From DASTWM01 sp035765855 (lineage in GTDB: Bacteria; Chloroflexota; Chloroflexia; Chloroflexales; Roseiflexaceae), in assembly GCA_035765855.1 (NCBI GenBank), contig DASTWM010000531.1, positions 1-6,464 of the forward strand: DNA of 6,464 nucleotides. The letters are read 5' to 3'. Numbering within the stretch: the first letter of the stretch is position 1; every line of letters starts with the position of its first letter. Position numbers and translations under genes: made by a program. A model generated the notes under the pieces. The model made no database searches. It saw only the letters and a list, made by a program, of their open reading frames with translations, and had not been told where the DNA came from. Shown one piece after another: positions 1 through 6,176 of the stretch.

Positions 1-1909
1 CCACGCCCATGAATGCAATCCCGAGCACCAGCGCCCATGTCGCCAGCCGCGTCGCGCGCCCATGCGCCGCCAGCCGCCCCAGCACAATCGCGATAATGGC
101 CAGCGCAAACGGCAGCGCGAAGTAAAAGTAGCGCACCTGCACTGCCAGCAGCAGATCAACCGCGAGATAGAGCAGCACCGTCAGCAGCGCGCCAAGCAGC
201 ACGAACCAGCGCCCGCGCATGGCGCGGCTCCGGGCGAGCAGCAGCAAACCGAACGGCAGCAGCGCCAGCCCAACATCGCTGTAGGACAGCCGCGCGCCCT
301 TGATCAGCAGCGGCGTCGCGCCACGCAGCGCGCCGGTGTCTTCGCTGCCGCCGATTACGTTGGTTGCCGCGTGGCTCAGCATAACCGCGGCGATGTCGAC
401 GTACAGCAGCCCGAACGCCACCAGCCCGCCAGCAATGCACATCCCAATCGCCCACCACACGGCGCGAGTGGGTCGCCGCAGCGACAGCAACAGCATGAAG
501 CCCATCCATGTGACGGCCAGAATAGCCACGCCGATGTGCGAATAGATGCCGAACATCAGCATGAGCACGGCGAGACCCCACGCGCGCAGCCGGGGCGTGG
601 GCGCGGACGCGAGCAGCACCAGCGCCATCGGCGTGGTGAACCATTGGCCGAAAATCTGCGCCGAGAAGCAGTACACCAGCGCCGAAAACGACGCGATGTT
701 TCCGGCGTACAGCACCAGCGCGAAGCGCGCCGCCTCGCGGCTGCCGCCAAGCCGCCGCACCAGCAGCGCCACCAGAAACGCAGTTGTGCCTTCCAGCAGC
801 GTGACCGCGCCCTCCATGACCCCTGCCAGGTCGTTGGTGAACGTCAGCGCGGGCATGATGCTGATGTACGGCCCGGTTGGGTAAATCGTCAGTCCCTGCG
901 CGAACTCGCTCGACGGGCCGATGATAATCATCTGCCCTTGCACCGTCATGACCAGCCGTCCGACGTTGCGCCCTAAATCCTGCCCGTCGAACGTCGGGTA
1001 TAGCACCGCCACCAGCCGAATCGCGCAGGCTACCAGCATGAGCGCCCACCAAAGGCGAATTTCGCGCGGCGGCCCGGCCCAGAGCAGATGCCGTTCGGCC
1101 AGCGGCAGGCCGATCCATGTCATGGTGGCCAGCGCCACGCCCGCAACTGCCAGGCTCGGCAGGTAGGCGTCCATCAGCAGCAGCGCGCCGCTGAGCAGCG
1201 CGGCCAGCCCAAGCGCCAGCGCGCCCGCCATGATCGCTTGCACCGGCCAGCGCGCGCCCAGCCGCAAGGCGGTGAGTTGCACGGCCAGCAACAGCCCAAG
1301 CTGCCAGCCGTACAGCGGCGCGGTCGGCAACGGCGTTGCTGTGCGCGGCATGGTCAGCGCGAACGCTTCGATTTTCACGCCAAGTTGGCGCGAGTCGTTC
1401 GGCGGCGTGAAGGTCGGGCTGTGCAGACCAATAGCAAGCTCGCCGGGCAGGTCGGGCGGCAGCAGCAGCGTGTAACGGCGCGGCTGGGTGGCGGCTGTCA
1501 CGCTGGTCCACGGCTGATCGTTGATCGTGAGATCGAGCGGTGCCGCCTCGGGCCGCCCGCCGAGGTCGAGCGTGAGCAGCGCGTGGGGCGTAATGCCAAT
1601 TTGACCCAGCGTCAGCGTGCTTTGCCCGTTGGTCCAGCGATACGTCGCGCCCGCCGCGCTTTCCTGGAAATTGGCGTCTTGCAGAAAGAATTTATCGCGG
1701 TAATTGCCGATTGCGACACGGTATGTGCTTGGATGGAGCGCCAGCAGCAGCACGTCGGCGGTAAACAGCAGCAGTGCCGCGACCAGAAAGATGGCGAGAA
1801 ACGAGCGAGCACTGCGCCAATAAACGAGCGCATGTTGCCCGATTCCGATGGCTGGCTGGCGCTGCACAGGCATGCCTGCGGCTGATTGTGCCTGCGATTT
1901 AGTTGTCAT
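1..1909 (-). CDS. Large polytopic membrane protein, probably GT-C-like glycosyltransferase (3' end beyond window)
   Basis: An uninterrupted minus-strand frame runs from ATG at 1909 to the window edge, giving 636 visible residues with no stop. After a polar N-terminus, a transmembrane helix spans about residues 36-58. Residues 60-190 form a beta-prone, Pro/Thr-rich segment that is probably extracytoplasmic. From about residue 198 onward there are many Leu/Ala/Val-rich helices. The first long loop after these helices begins has the acidic motif YPTFDGQD (D308, D311), followed by a YPTGPYI stretch. This layout recalls GT-C enzymes, which use lipid-linked sugars and carry catalytic acidic residues in an outer loop. 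That function is inferred; no sugar-transfer motif is diagnostic here. An in-frame ATG at 1924 is an alternative start, five codons upstream. I prefer 1909 because its context (ATATT-ATG-ACAAC) matches the sdhA start and leaves a longer leader behind the TATAAT box. Neither start has a good Shine-Dalgarno sequence. The gene is divergent from the neighbouring oxidoreductase. Confidence is high that it is a real membrane-protein gene and modest for the enzyme class. Confidence 0.8.
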   Translation of the reverse strand, partial: MTTKSQAQSAAGMPVQRQPAIGIGQHALVYWRSARSFLAIFLVAALLLFTADVLLLALHPSTYRVAIGNYRDKFFLQDANFQESAAGATYRWTNGQSTLTLGQIGITPHALLTLDLGGRPEAAPLDLTINDQPWTSVTAATQPRRYTLLLPPDLPGELAIGLHSPTFTPPNDSRQLGVKIEAFALTMPRTATPLPTAPLYGWQLGLLLAVQLTALRLGARWPVQAIMAGALALGLAALLSGALLLMDAYLPSLAVAGVALATMTWIGLPLAERHLLWAGPPREIRLWWALMLVACAIRLVAVLYPTFDGQDLGRNVGRLVMTVQGQMIIIGPSSEFAQGLTIYPTGPYISIMPALTFTNDLAGVMEGAVTLLEGTTAFLVALLVRRLGGSREAARFALVLYAGNIASFSALVYCFSAQIFGQWFTTPMALVLLASAPTPRLRAWGLAVLMLMFGIYSHIGVAILAVTWMGFMLLLSLRRPTRAVWWAIGMCIAGGLVAFGLLYVDIAAVMLSHAATNVIGGSEDTGALRGATPLLIKGARLSYSDVGLALLPFGLLLLARSRAMRGRWFVLLGALLTVLLYLAVDLLLAVQVRYFYFALPFALAIIAIVLGRLAAHGRATRLATWALVLGIAFMGV

Positions 1910-1938
1910 AATATTTTTGTTCATGATCTTGTATCGCC

Positions 1939-1944
1939 ATTATA
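1939..1944 (-). promoter_or_regulatory. Candidate -10 box for the membrane-protein gene
   Basis: The minus strand reads TATAAT exactly, which stands out in GC-rich DNA. It would place a transcription start near 1932, about 22 nt before the ATG at 1909 and only about 7 nt before the alternative ATG at 1924. The hexamer 17 bp upstream (CCATCA) is a poor -35 match and there is no extended -10 TG. A sigma-70-type promoter is plausible but unproven. Confidence 0.35.
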
Positions 1945-1987
1945 CGGCAAGATGCGGCATGTGATGGTATGTGCTGTGATTGCTCAT

Positions 1988-1997
1988 CATGCGCATG
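1988..1997. promoter_or_regulatory. 10-bp perfect palindrome, possible operator
   Basis: CATGCGCATG is its own reverse complement. It lies in the divergent intergenic region, where the -35 element would fall for the plus-strand -10 candidate at 2015-2020. A dimeric repressor could bind here. No regulator is encoded in the window and the site matches no operator I recognise. Palindromes of this length also occur by chance. Confidence 0.2.
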
Positions 1998-2014
1998 CAG
2001 ATCGTCTTTTGCAG

Positions 2015-2020
2015 TAGAAT
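2015..2020 (+). promoter_or_regulatory. Candidate -10 box for the oxidoreductase gene
   Basis: TAGAAT matches the TATAAT consensus at five of six positions and would start a transcript near 2027, about 50 nt before the coding start. No recognisable -35 hexamer lies 16-18 bp upstream; the palindrome at 1988-1997 occupies that position. The leader also contains a small inverted repeat (CGCTG-CA-CAGCG, 2033-2044). This call is weak. Confidence 0.2.
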
Positions 2021-2063
2021 GAAAGGATTGAGCGCTGCACAGCGTATCGTTATGAATAGCAAT

Positions 2064-2068
2064 GAGGT
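2064..2068 (+). promoter_or_regulatory. Ribosome binding site that decides the oxidoreductase start
   Basis: GAGGT complements the anti-Shine-Dalgarno sequence. It directly abuts the ATG at 2069, which is too close for initiation, but lies 9 nt before the in-frame ATG at 2078. This favours 2078 as the start. Confidence 0.55.
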
Positions 2069-2077
2069 ATGAGCGAA

Positions 2078-3100
2078 ATGAATCCTTTACGGGTCGCGTT
2101 GATCGGCTGCGGCATTATTAGCGAGGCACATATCAACGCATACAAGCAGCATGCCGACCGGGCGCGCATTACGGTGTGCTGCGATGTGGACGAGCAAAAG
2201 GCCGCGCAACGCGCCGCGCTGGTGGGCGATGCGCGCGCGGTCACGTCATTTGAGCAGGTGCTGGCCGACGACGAAATCGATGCGGTCGAGATTTGCACGC
2301 CGCACTTTTTGCACACCGATCTTGTGGTTGCGGCGGCGCGGGCTGGCAAGCACATCCTGTGTCAAAAGCCATTGGCGAACACGCTGGCCGAATGCGACAC
2401 CATGATCGCCGCCACCAAAGCAGCCGGCGTCACGTTCTTCTACGGCGAAATGAATCACACGCTCCCGGCGACCATCGCGGCGCGCAAGCTTGTCGAGCAA
2501 GGGCGCATCGGGCGGCTGGTGGGCGTGCAGGCGACCTACGCTCACTGGCAGGGCGGCACGTATCTGTCAACGGCGTGGCGCTACAACCCGTCGGTTGCGG
2601 GCGGCGGGCACCTGCTCGACGGCGGCATTCACTACATTACGATCATGCGCGAGGTTGGCGGACCAATTGATGCCGTTACATGCTTCACGACGAACTTTCG
2701 CCAGGAGCTTGGCGGCGAGGACACGGCGGTGGTCAACATGCGCTTTGCGGGCGGCCACCTGGGTACGCTACTCTCGTCGCATGCGGTCGGCATGTGGTTC
2801 TCAGAGGCGAACTTTGTCGCCTTGGGTACGGAAGGCTTTCTCACGATTGGCGGGCGGCACGGCGCGCTGGTGCTGCATCGCCGCGACCTGCCGAACGGCC
2901 ACGAGGTGGTGTTGGCGGAGCGTGGCGATCCGTTCGCTGACATGATCGGGCGCTATCTCGACACCGTGGTGGATGGCGCGCCGAATATATCGCCGGGCGA
3001 GGTCGGGCGCGAGGATTTGAAGATTGTGCTGGCGGCCTACAAGTCGGCGGAAACCGGGCGCGAAGTGCGGCTGGATGAAGTTGAACGGAACGCTGCGTAA
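2078..3100 (+). CDS. Gfo/Idh/MocA-family NAD(P)-dependent oxidoreductase
   Basis: This encodes a complete 340-residue protein, typical for the family. The N-terminus is a Rossmann fold with the dinucleotide-binding turn LIGCGIIS (GCG at residues 10-12). An acidic CDVDE segment after the second strand may favour NAD over NADP. The family's EKP signature appears as CQKPLA, with the conserved Lys at residue 97. The C-terminal alpha/beta domain carries the GGGHLLDGGIH motif, with the expected catalytic Asp181 and His185. Members oxidise or reduce hydroxyl groups on sugars, inositols and related compounds, usually in the cytoplasm. The substrate cannot be read from this sequence. No transporter, isomerase or kinase gene accompanies it: upstream is a divergent membrane-protein gene and downstream the convergent sdh operon, so it is probably monocistronic. 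The ATG at 2069 would add three residues but is badly spaced from the ribosome binding site. The family call is firm; the function is unknown. Confidence 0.93.
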   Translation: MNPLRVALIGCGIISEAHINAYKQHADRARITVCCDVDEQKAAQRAALVGDARAVTSFEQVLADDEIDAVEICTPHFLHTDLVVAAARAGKHILCQKPLANTLAECDTMIAATKAAGVTFFYGEMNHTLPATIAARKLVEQGRIGRLVGVQATYAHWQGGTYLSTAWRYNPSVAGGGHLLDGGIHYITIMREVGGPIDAVTCFTTNFRQELGGEDTAVVNMRFAGGHLGTLLSSHAVGMWFSEANFVALGTEGFLTIGGRHGALVLHRRDLPNGHEVVLAERGDPFADMIGRYLDTVVDGAPNISPGEVGREDLKIVLAAYKSAETGREVRLDEVERNAA

Positions 3101-3115
3101 CCTGTTAGAGAATAA

Positions 3116-3187
3116 TTGAGCCACAGAGATCACAGAGATTGTAGTAATACTTCAACATGTTCGTTATTCTCGGTGATCTTTGAGCCA
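3116..3187. repeat. Small hairpin-forming repeat bracketed by 8-bp direct repeats
   Basis: TTGAGCCA occurs at 3116-3123 and 3180-3187. Between the copies lies an inverted repeat: AGATCACAGAGA (3127-3138) pairs with 3168-3179 at 11 of 12 positions, around a 29-nt loop. The left side also holds a tandem CACAGAGAT repeat (3122-3139 region). It lies 15 bp past the oxidoreductase stop codon. The architecture could be a tiny non-coding mobile repeat with a target duplication, or a structured 3' untranslated region. The direct repeats are not placed symmetrically about the arms, so the insertion reading is tentative. Confidence 0.4.
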
Positions 3188-3215
3188 AAATCGGGCGACG
3201 CTCCAAAGCAGCAGG

Positions 3216-3255
3216 AAAAAGAAAAGGCACGCGCAGCTGCCGCTGGCGTGCCTTT
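3216..3255 (-). terminator. Intrinsic terminator of the sdh operon
   Basis: Read on the minus strand, GGCACGC pairs with GCGTGCC (3246-3252 with 3226-3232). An inner CAGC/GCTG helix closes a GGCA tetraloop, leaving one bulged C. The stem has 11 G+C-rich pairs and is followed by TTTTCTTTTT (3216-3225). It begins about 20 nt after the sdhB stop, so it is a textbook rho-independent terminator for sdhCAB. On the plus strand the stem is followed only by TTT, so termination of the convergent oxidoreductase transcript would be weaker. Confidence 0.9.
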
Positions 3256-3275
3256 CGGTGAAGTTATTCGGCGTG

Positions 3276-4046
3276 CTACTCGTCGCTTCCGTTGCGAGCG
3301 CCACGGCCTTTCAGCGAGGCAACCAGCAGATCGCGGTTTAACTGGGCGATGAACTCCTGGCCGATCTCCTTTGGGCAGACGGCCGAGCATTCGCCAATAT
3401 TGGTGCAGCCACCGAAGCCTTCATGGTCCATCTGATTCACCATGCGAACTACGCGGTCGTAGCGCTCCGGCTGGCCCTGCGGCAACGCGCCCAGATGCCC
3501 CACCTTCGCGGCGGTAAACAACATCGCCGAGCCGTTCGGGCAAGCGGCAACACACGCGCCACACTGAATGCAGGCCGCGCCATCGAAGGCATGGTCGGCG
3601 TCGCGCTTGGGGATCAGAATAGAGTTGGCTTCCGGCGCGCTGCCGGTCGCAATCGAAACAAAGCCACCCGCCTGAATAATCCGATCAAGCGCGCTGCGAT
3701 TCACGACAAGATCCTTGATCACCGGGAATGGCCTGGCGCGCCATGGCTCAATCACCACCGTATCGCCATCATTGAACTGGCGCATGTGGACCTGGCAGGA
3801 GGCAACGCCGCGCCCCGGCCCATGGGCGATGCCGTTGATCATCAGGCTGCATGAGCCGCAAATGCCTTCGCGGCAATCATGATCAAACGCGATCGGCTCC
3901 TTGCCACTGGTGATCAGATCCTCATTCACGACGTCGAGCATCTCAAGGAACGACATATCGGGGCTCACATCATGGGCCTCGTATGTTTCAAAATGTCCGG
4001 TGTCCTGGGCATTCTTTTGTCGCCAAACTTGTAGCGTAAGTTTCAT
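3276..4046 (-). CDS. sdhB: Succinate dehydrogenase/fumarate reductase iron-sulfur subunit
   Basis: This is the electron-transfer subunit of complex II, passing electrons from FAD in SdhA to the quinone site at SdhC. It has 256 residues, usual for the family. The N-terminal ferredoxin-like domain holds the [2Fe-2S] ligands in DCREGICGSC (Cys58, 63, 66) plus Cys84. The C-terminal domain has CIQCGACVAAC (Cys159, 162, 165, 169) and CTNIGECSAVCP (Cys214, 220, 224). By comparison with E. coli SdhB, the [4Fe-4S] ligands are 159/162/165/224 and the [3Fe-4S] ligands are 169/214/220. All eleven cysteines are present. I chose ATG at 4046 because GGAG (4053-4056) lies 6 nt upstream. A TTG at 4058 would overlap that ribosome binding site and add four residues (MEIE). 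It is the last gene of the operon, 132 bp after sdhA, with a terminator just downstream. The sequence alone cannot tell whether succinate oxidation or fumarate reduction dominates. Confidence 0.97.
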   Translation of the reverse strand: MKLTLQVWRQKNAQDTGHFETYEAHDVSPDMSFLEMLDVVNEDLITSGKEPIAFDHDCREGICGSCSLMINGIAHGPGRGVASCQVHMRQFNDGDTVVIEPWRARPFPVIKDLVVNRSALDRIIQAGGFVSIATGSAPEANSILIPKRDADHAFDGAACIQCGACVAACPNGSAMLFTAAKVGHLGALPQGQPERYDRVVRMVNQMDHEGFGGCTNIGECSAVCPKEIGQEFIAQLNRDLLVASLKGRGARNGSDE

Positions 4047-4051
4047 CTCTA

Positions 4052-4156
4052 TCTCCAACTAGAGAACAAAAACTGAAGAACAAAGAACAAAGTGTATAGA
4101 ACAACATCGAAGATGCTCATTTCTGTTCTCTTTTCTTTGTTCTTTGTTCTCCAACT
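4052..4156. repeat. Palindromic intergenic repeat with 9-bp flanking direct repeats
   Basis: TCTCCAACT (plus strand) is found at 4052-4060 and 4148-4156. Between them is a nested palindrome. AGAACAAAGAACAAAG (4077-4092) pairs perfectly with 4135-4150, giving 16 bp. A symmetric 5x5 internal loop follows, then AGAACA/TGTTCT (4098-4103 with 4124-4129), then CATC-GAA-GATG (4105-4115). The arms consist of GAACAAA 7-mers. A further copy of the motif lies at 4161-4171, outside the direct repeats. On the sdh mRNA this would be a long A/U-rich hairpin between sdhA and sdhB, which could affect message stability or the amount of SdhB made. Removing one 9-mer and the interior (96 bp) leaves a 36-bp gap, which suggests insertion. 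The right arm overlaps a direct repeat by 3 bp, so the element's ends are uncertain. Confidence 0.6.
4053..4056 (-). promoter_or_regulatory. sdhB ribosome binding site, within a duplicated 9-mer
   Basis: GGAG lies 6 nt before the ATG at 4046, which is ideal spacing. It is part of AGTTGGAGA (minus strand, 4052-4060), which recurs exactly at 4148-4156, so the ribosome binding site appears to have been duplicated. The upstream copy has no start codon suitably placed after it. Confidence 0.75.
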
Positions 4157-4178
4157 TATTCTTTGTTCTTTCCGGGTC

Positions 4179-6158
4179 TTACTTGTAGCTGCGCTGCGCC
4201 GGGTGAACGTACTCGAACTCAAGGTTCTCCTTGTGCAGCACCGGCTTGTTGCCGACGCCGGTGAACTGCCAGGCTGCAACGTACGAGAAGTTTTCGTCAT
4301 CGCGCAGTGCTTCGCCTTCGGGCGTCTGGCTTTCTTCGCGGAAGTGCCCGCCACAGGACTCGGTGCGGTGCAGCGCGTCGATACACATCAGTTCTGCGAG
4401 TTCCAGGAAATCGGCCACGCGTCCGGCCTTTTCCAGCGATTGATTCAGCTCTTCACCGCTGCCAGGCACGTTGACGTTCTCCCAAAACTCGGCGCGAATT
4501 TCAGGAATGCGCTCAATCGCGTGCTTCAAGCCCGCGTCGGTGCGCCCCATGCCGCAGAACTCCCACATAGTATGACCAAGCTCGCGGTGGAACGAGTCCA
4601 CCGTGCGCTTGCCGTCGATCGAAAGCAATTGCTTGACCTTATTCGCGGCTTCATTCTCGGTATCGGTGACTGCGGCATTATTCGCGTCAATCGGGTTCAG
4701 CCTGGTTTGGCCGAGATAGTTGCTGATCGTGTTGGGCAGCACAAAATAGCCATCCGCAAGACCCTGCATCAGCGCGCTGGCACCCAGGCGGTTCGCGCCA
4801 TGATCGGAGAAATTGGCCTCACCGACCACGAATAAACCGGGAATCGTGCTTTGCAGGTTGTAATCGACCCACAGGCCGCCCATGGTGTAGTGAACGGCGG
4901 GGTAGATGCGCATCGGCACTTCATACGGATTCTCGGCGGTGATGTGGTGATACATGTCGAACAGATTGCCGTAGCGGTCAGCAACCACATTCTTGCCGAG
5001 CCGCTTGATGGCGTCGGCAAAGTCGAGGTACACTCCCAGCCCGCCCGGCCCAACGCCGCGCCCTTCGTCGCAGACGGCCTTGGCAGCGCGCGAAGCCACG
5101 TCGCGCGGCACCAGATTACCGAACGCCGGGTAGCGTCGCTCCAGGTAGTAATCGCGCTCGCTTTCAGGAATATCGCGCGGATTGCGCTTGTCGCCGGCCT
5201 GCTTTGGCACCCAGATGCGCCCATCGTTGCGCAGCGACTCCGACATGAGCGTCAGCTTCGACTGGTACTCGCCGCTGACGGGAATGCAGGTCGGGTGAAT
5301 CTGCGTAAAGCATGGATTCGCGAAGAGCGCGCCGCGCTTGTGCGCGCGCCAGATCGCGCTGGCGTTGGAGCCCTTGGCATTGGTGGAAAGATAGAAAACG
5401 TTGCCGTAGCCGCCGGAAGCCAGCACCACCGCATCGCCGAGATGCGTTTCGATCTTGCCGGTGACCATGTTACGCACCACAATGCCGCGCGCCGCTCCAT
5501 CGACCACCACAAGGTCGAGCATCTCCGTGCGTGGGTACATCGCCACTTTGCCAGCCGCAATCTGGCGGCTCAGCGCCTGGTACGCGCCAAGCAGCAACTG
5601 CTGGCCGGTCTGGCCGCGCGCGTAGAACGTGCGCGAAACCTGCGCGCCGCCAAACGAACGATTATCGAGGTAGCCGCCGTACTCGCGCGCGAATGGCACG
5701 CCCTGCGCGACACATTGATCAATAATGTTGACGCTGAGTTGCGCCAGCCGGTACACATTCGACTCGCGCGAGCGGAAGTCGCCGCCCTTGACGGTGTCAT
5801 AAAACAGGCGATACACGCTGTCGCCGTCATTCTTGTAATTTTTAGCGGCGTTGATGCCACCCTGCGCGGCGATGCTGTGCGCGCGGCGCGGGCTATCCTG
5901 GTAGCAGAACGCCTTGACGTTGTAGCCAAGTTCGGCCATGGTCGCCGCCGCCGAGCCGCCCGCCAGGCCGGTGCCGACCACAATAATTGTGTAGCGGCGC
6001 TTGTTGGCCGGGTTGACCAGCTTCATGTCGAACTTGTGCTTGTCCCAGCGCTGCTCGATTGGCCCGGTCGGTTCATGGGAATCGAGCAGCGGATCGCGGA
6101 ACTCGGTTGGAACGCGTATATCTGTTGCGGGACGCGTCTTTGTATCAGTTGTTGTCAT
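4179..6158 (-). CDS. sdhA: Succinate dehydrogenase/fumarate reductase flavoprotein subunit
   Basis: This is the catalytic subunit of complex II, interconverting succinate and fumarate at a covalently bound FAD on the cytoplasmic face. It has 659 residues, in the range of the longer type B flavoproteins. The FAD-binding GTGLAGGSAA turn is at residues 62-71. The RRAHSIAAQGG segment carries His94, the expected site of covalent FAD attachment. Active-site candidates, by comparison with E. coli SdhA, are His288 (TQIHPT), the SESLRNDG segment (304-313), Arg352 (PRDVASRA), His423 (AVHYTMGG) and Arg457 (GANRLGAS). The C-terminal helical domain includes HRTESCGGHFREES (597-610). Nothing essential is missing. 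About 55 residues precede the first strand; the start of this tail is acidic and Thr-rich and may be poorly conserved. ATG at 6158 follows the sdhC stop by 18 bp, with a modest AGGT ribosome binding site 8 nt upstream (6167-6170), so translation of the two genes is probably coordinated. Confidence 0.98.
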   Translation of the reverse strand: MTTTDTKTRPATDIRVPTEFRDPLLDSHEPTGPIEQRWDKHKFDMKLVNPANKRRYTIIVVGTGLAGGSAAATMAELGYNVKAFCYQDSPRRAHSIAAQGGINAAKNYKNDGDSVYRLFYDTVKGGDFRSRESNVYRLAQLSVNIIDQCVAQGVPFAREYGGYLDNRSFGGAQVSRTFYARGQTGQQLLLGAYQALSRQIAAGKVAMYPRTEMLDLVVVDGAARGIVVRNMVTGKIETHLGDAVVLASGGYGNVFYLSTNAKGSNASAIWRAHKRGALFANPCFTQIHPTCIPVSGEYQSKLTLMSESLRNDGRIWVPKQAGDKRNPRDIPESERDYYLERRYPAFGNLVPRDVASRAAKAVCDEGRGVGPGGLGVYLDFADAIKRLGKNVVADRYGNLFDMYHHITAENPYEVPMRIYPAVHYTMGGLWVDYNLQSTIPGLFVVGEANFSDHGANRLGASALMQGLADGYFVLPNTISNYLGQTRLNPIDANNAAVTDTENEAANKVKQLLSIDGKRTVDSFHRELGHTMWEFCGMGRTDAGLKHAIERIPEIRAEFWENVNVPGSGEELNQSLEKAGRVADFLELAELMCIDALHRTESCGGHFREESQTPEGEALRDDENFSYVAAWQFTGVGNKPVLHKENLEFEYVHPAQRSYK

Positions 6159-6176
6159 AATATACTACCTGCTCTC

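Noticed and set aside
62..976. A 304-codon plus-strand open frame
   Set aside because: The product is almost only Gln, Arg, His and Pro, as expected from the antisense of Leu/Ala-rich membrane-protein codons. It has no credible ribosome binding site or domain.
156..1511. A 451-codon minus-strand open frame overlapping the membrane-protein gene
   Set aside because: It is out of frame with the longer open frame that begins at 1909 and runs off the edge. Its product is an Arg/Ala/His-rich low-complexity sequence with no membrane helices or motifs, typical of a shadow frame in GC-rich DNA.
1088..1885. A 265-codon plus-strand open frame
   Set aside because: It is antisense to the membrane-protein gene, with Arg/Gln-rich content and no recognisable domain.
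1960..1980. CRP-like operator built from the two TGTGAT motifs
   Set aside because: Both motifs have the same orientation. A CRP site needs an inverted TCACA half at fixed spacing, which is absent.
3116..3187. CRISPR array or tandem satellite
   Set aside because: There are only two short repeat copies and no regular spacers.
3116..3352. A 78-codon plus-strand open frame between the oxidoreductase and sdhB
   Set aside because: It runs through the hairpin repeat and the terminator into the sdhB 3' end, and has no Shine-Dalgarno sequence.
4066..4150. The palindrome as a transcription terminator between sdhA and sdhB
   Set aside because: The stem is A/U-rich with a 5x5 internal loop. The five-U run starts several bases after the stem, and sdhB beyond it is required for the complex. 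At most it would attenuate.
4092..4835. A 247-codon plus-strand open frame over the 3' part of sdhA
   Set aside because: It is antisense to strongly conserved SdhA sequence and begins inside the palindromic repeat. No family resemblance is visible.
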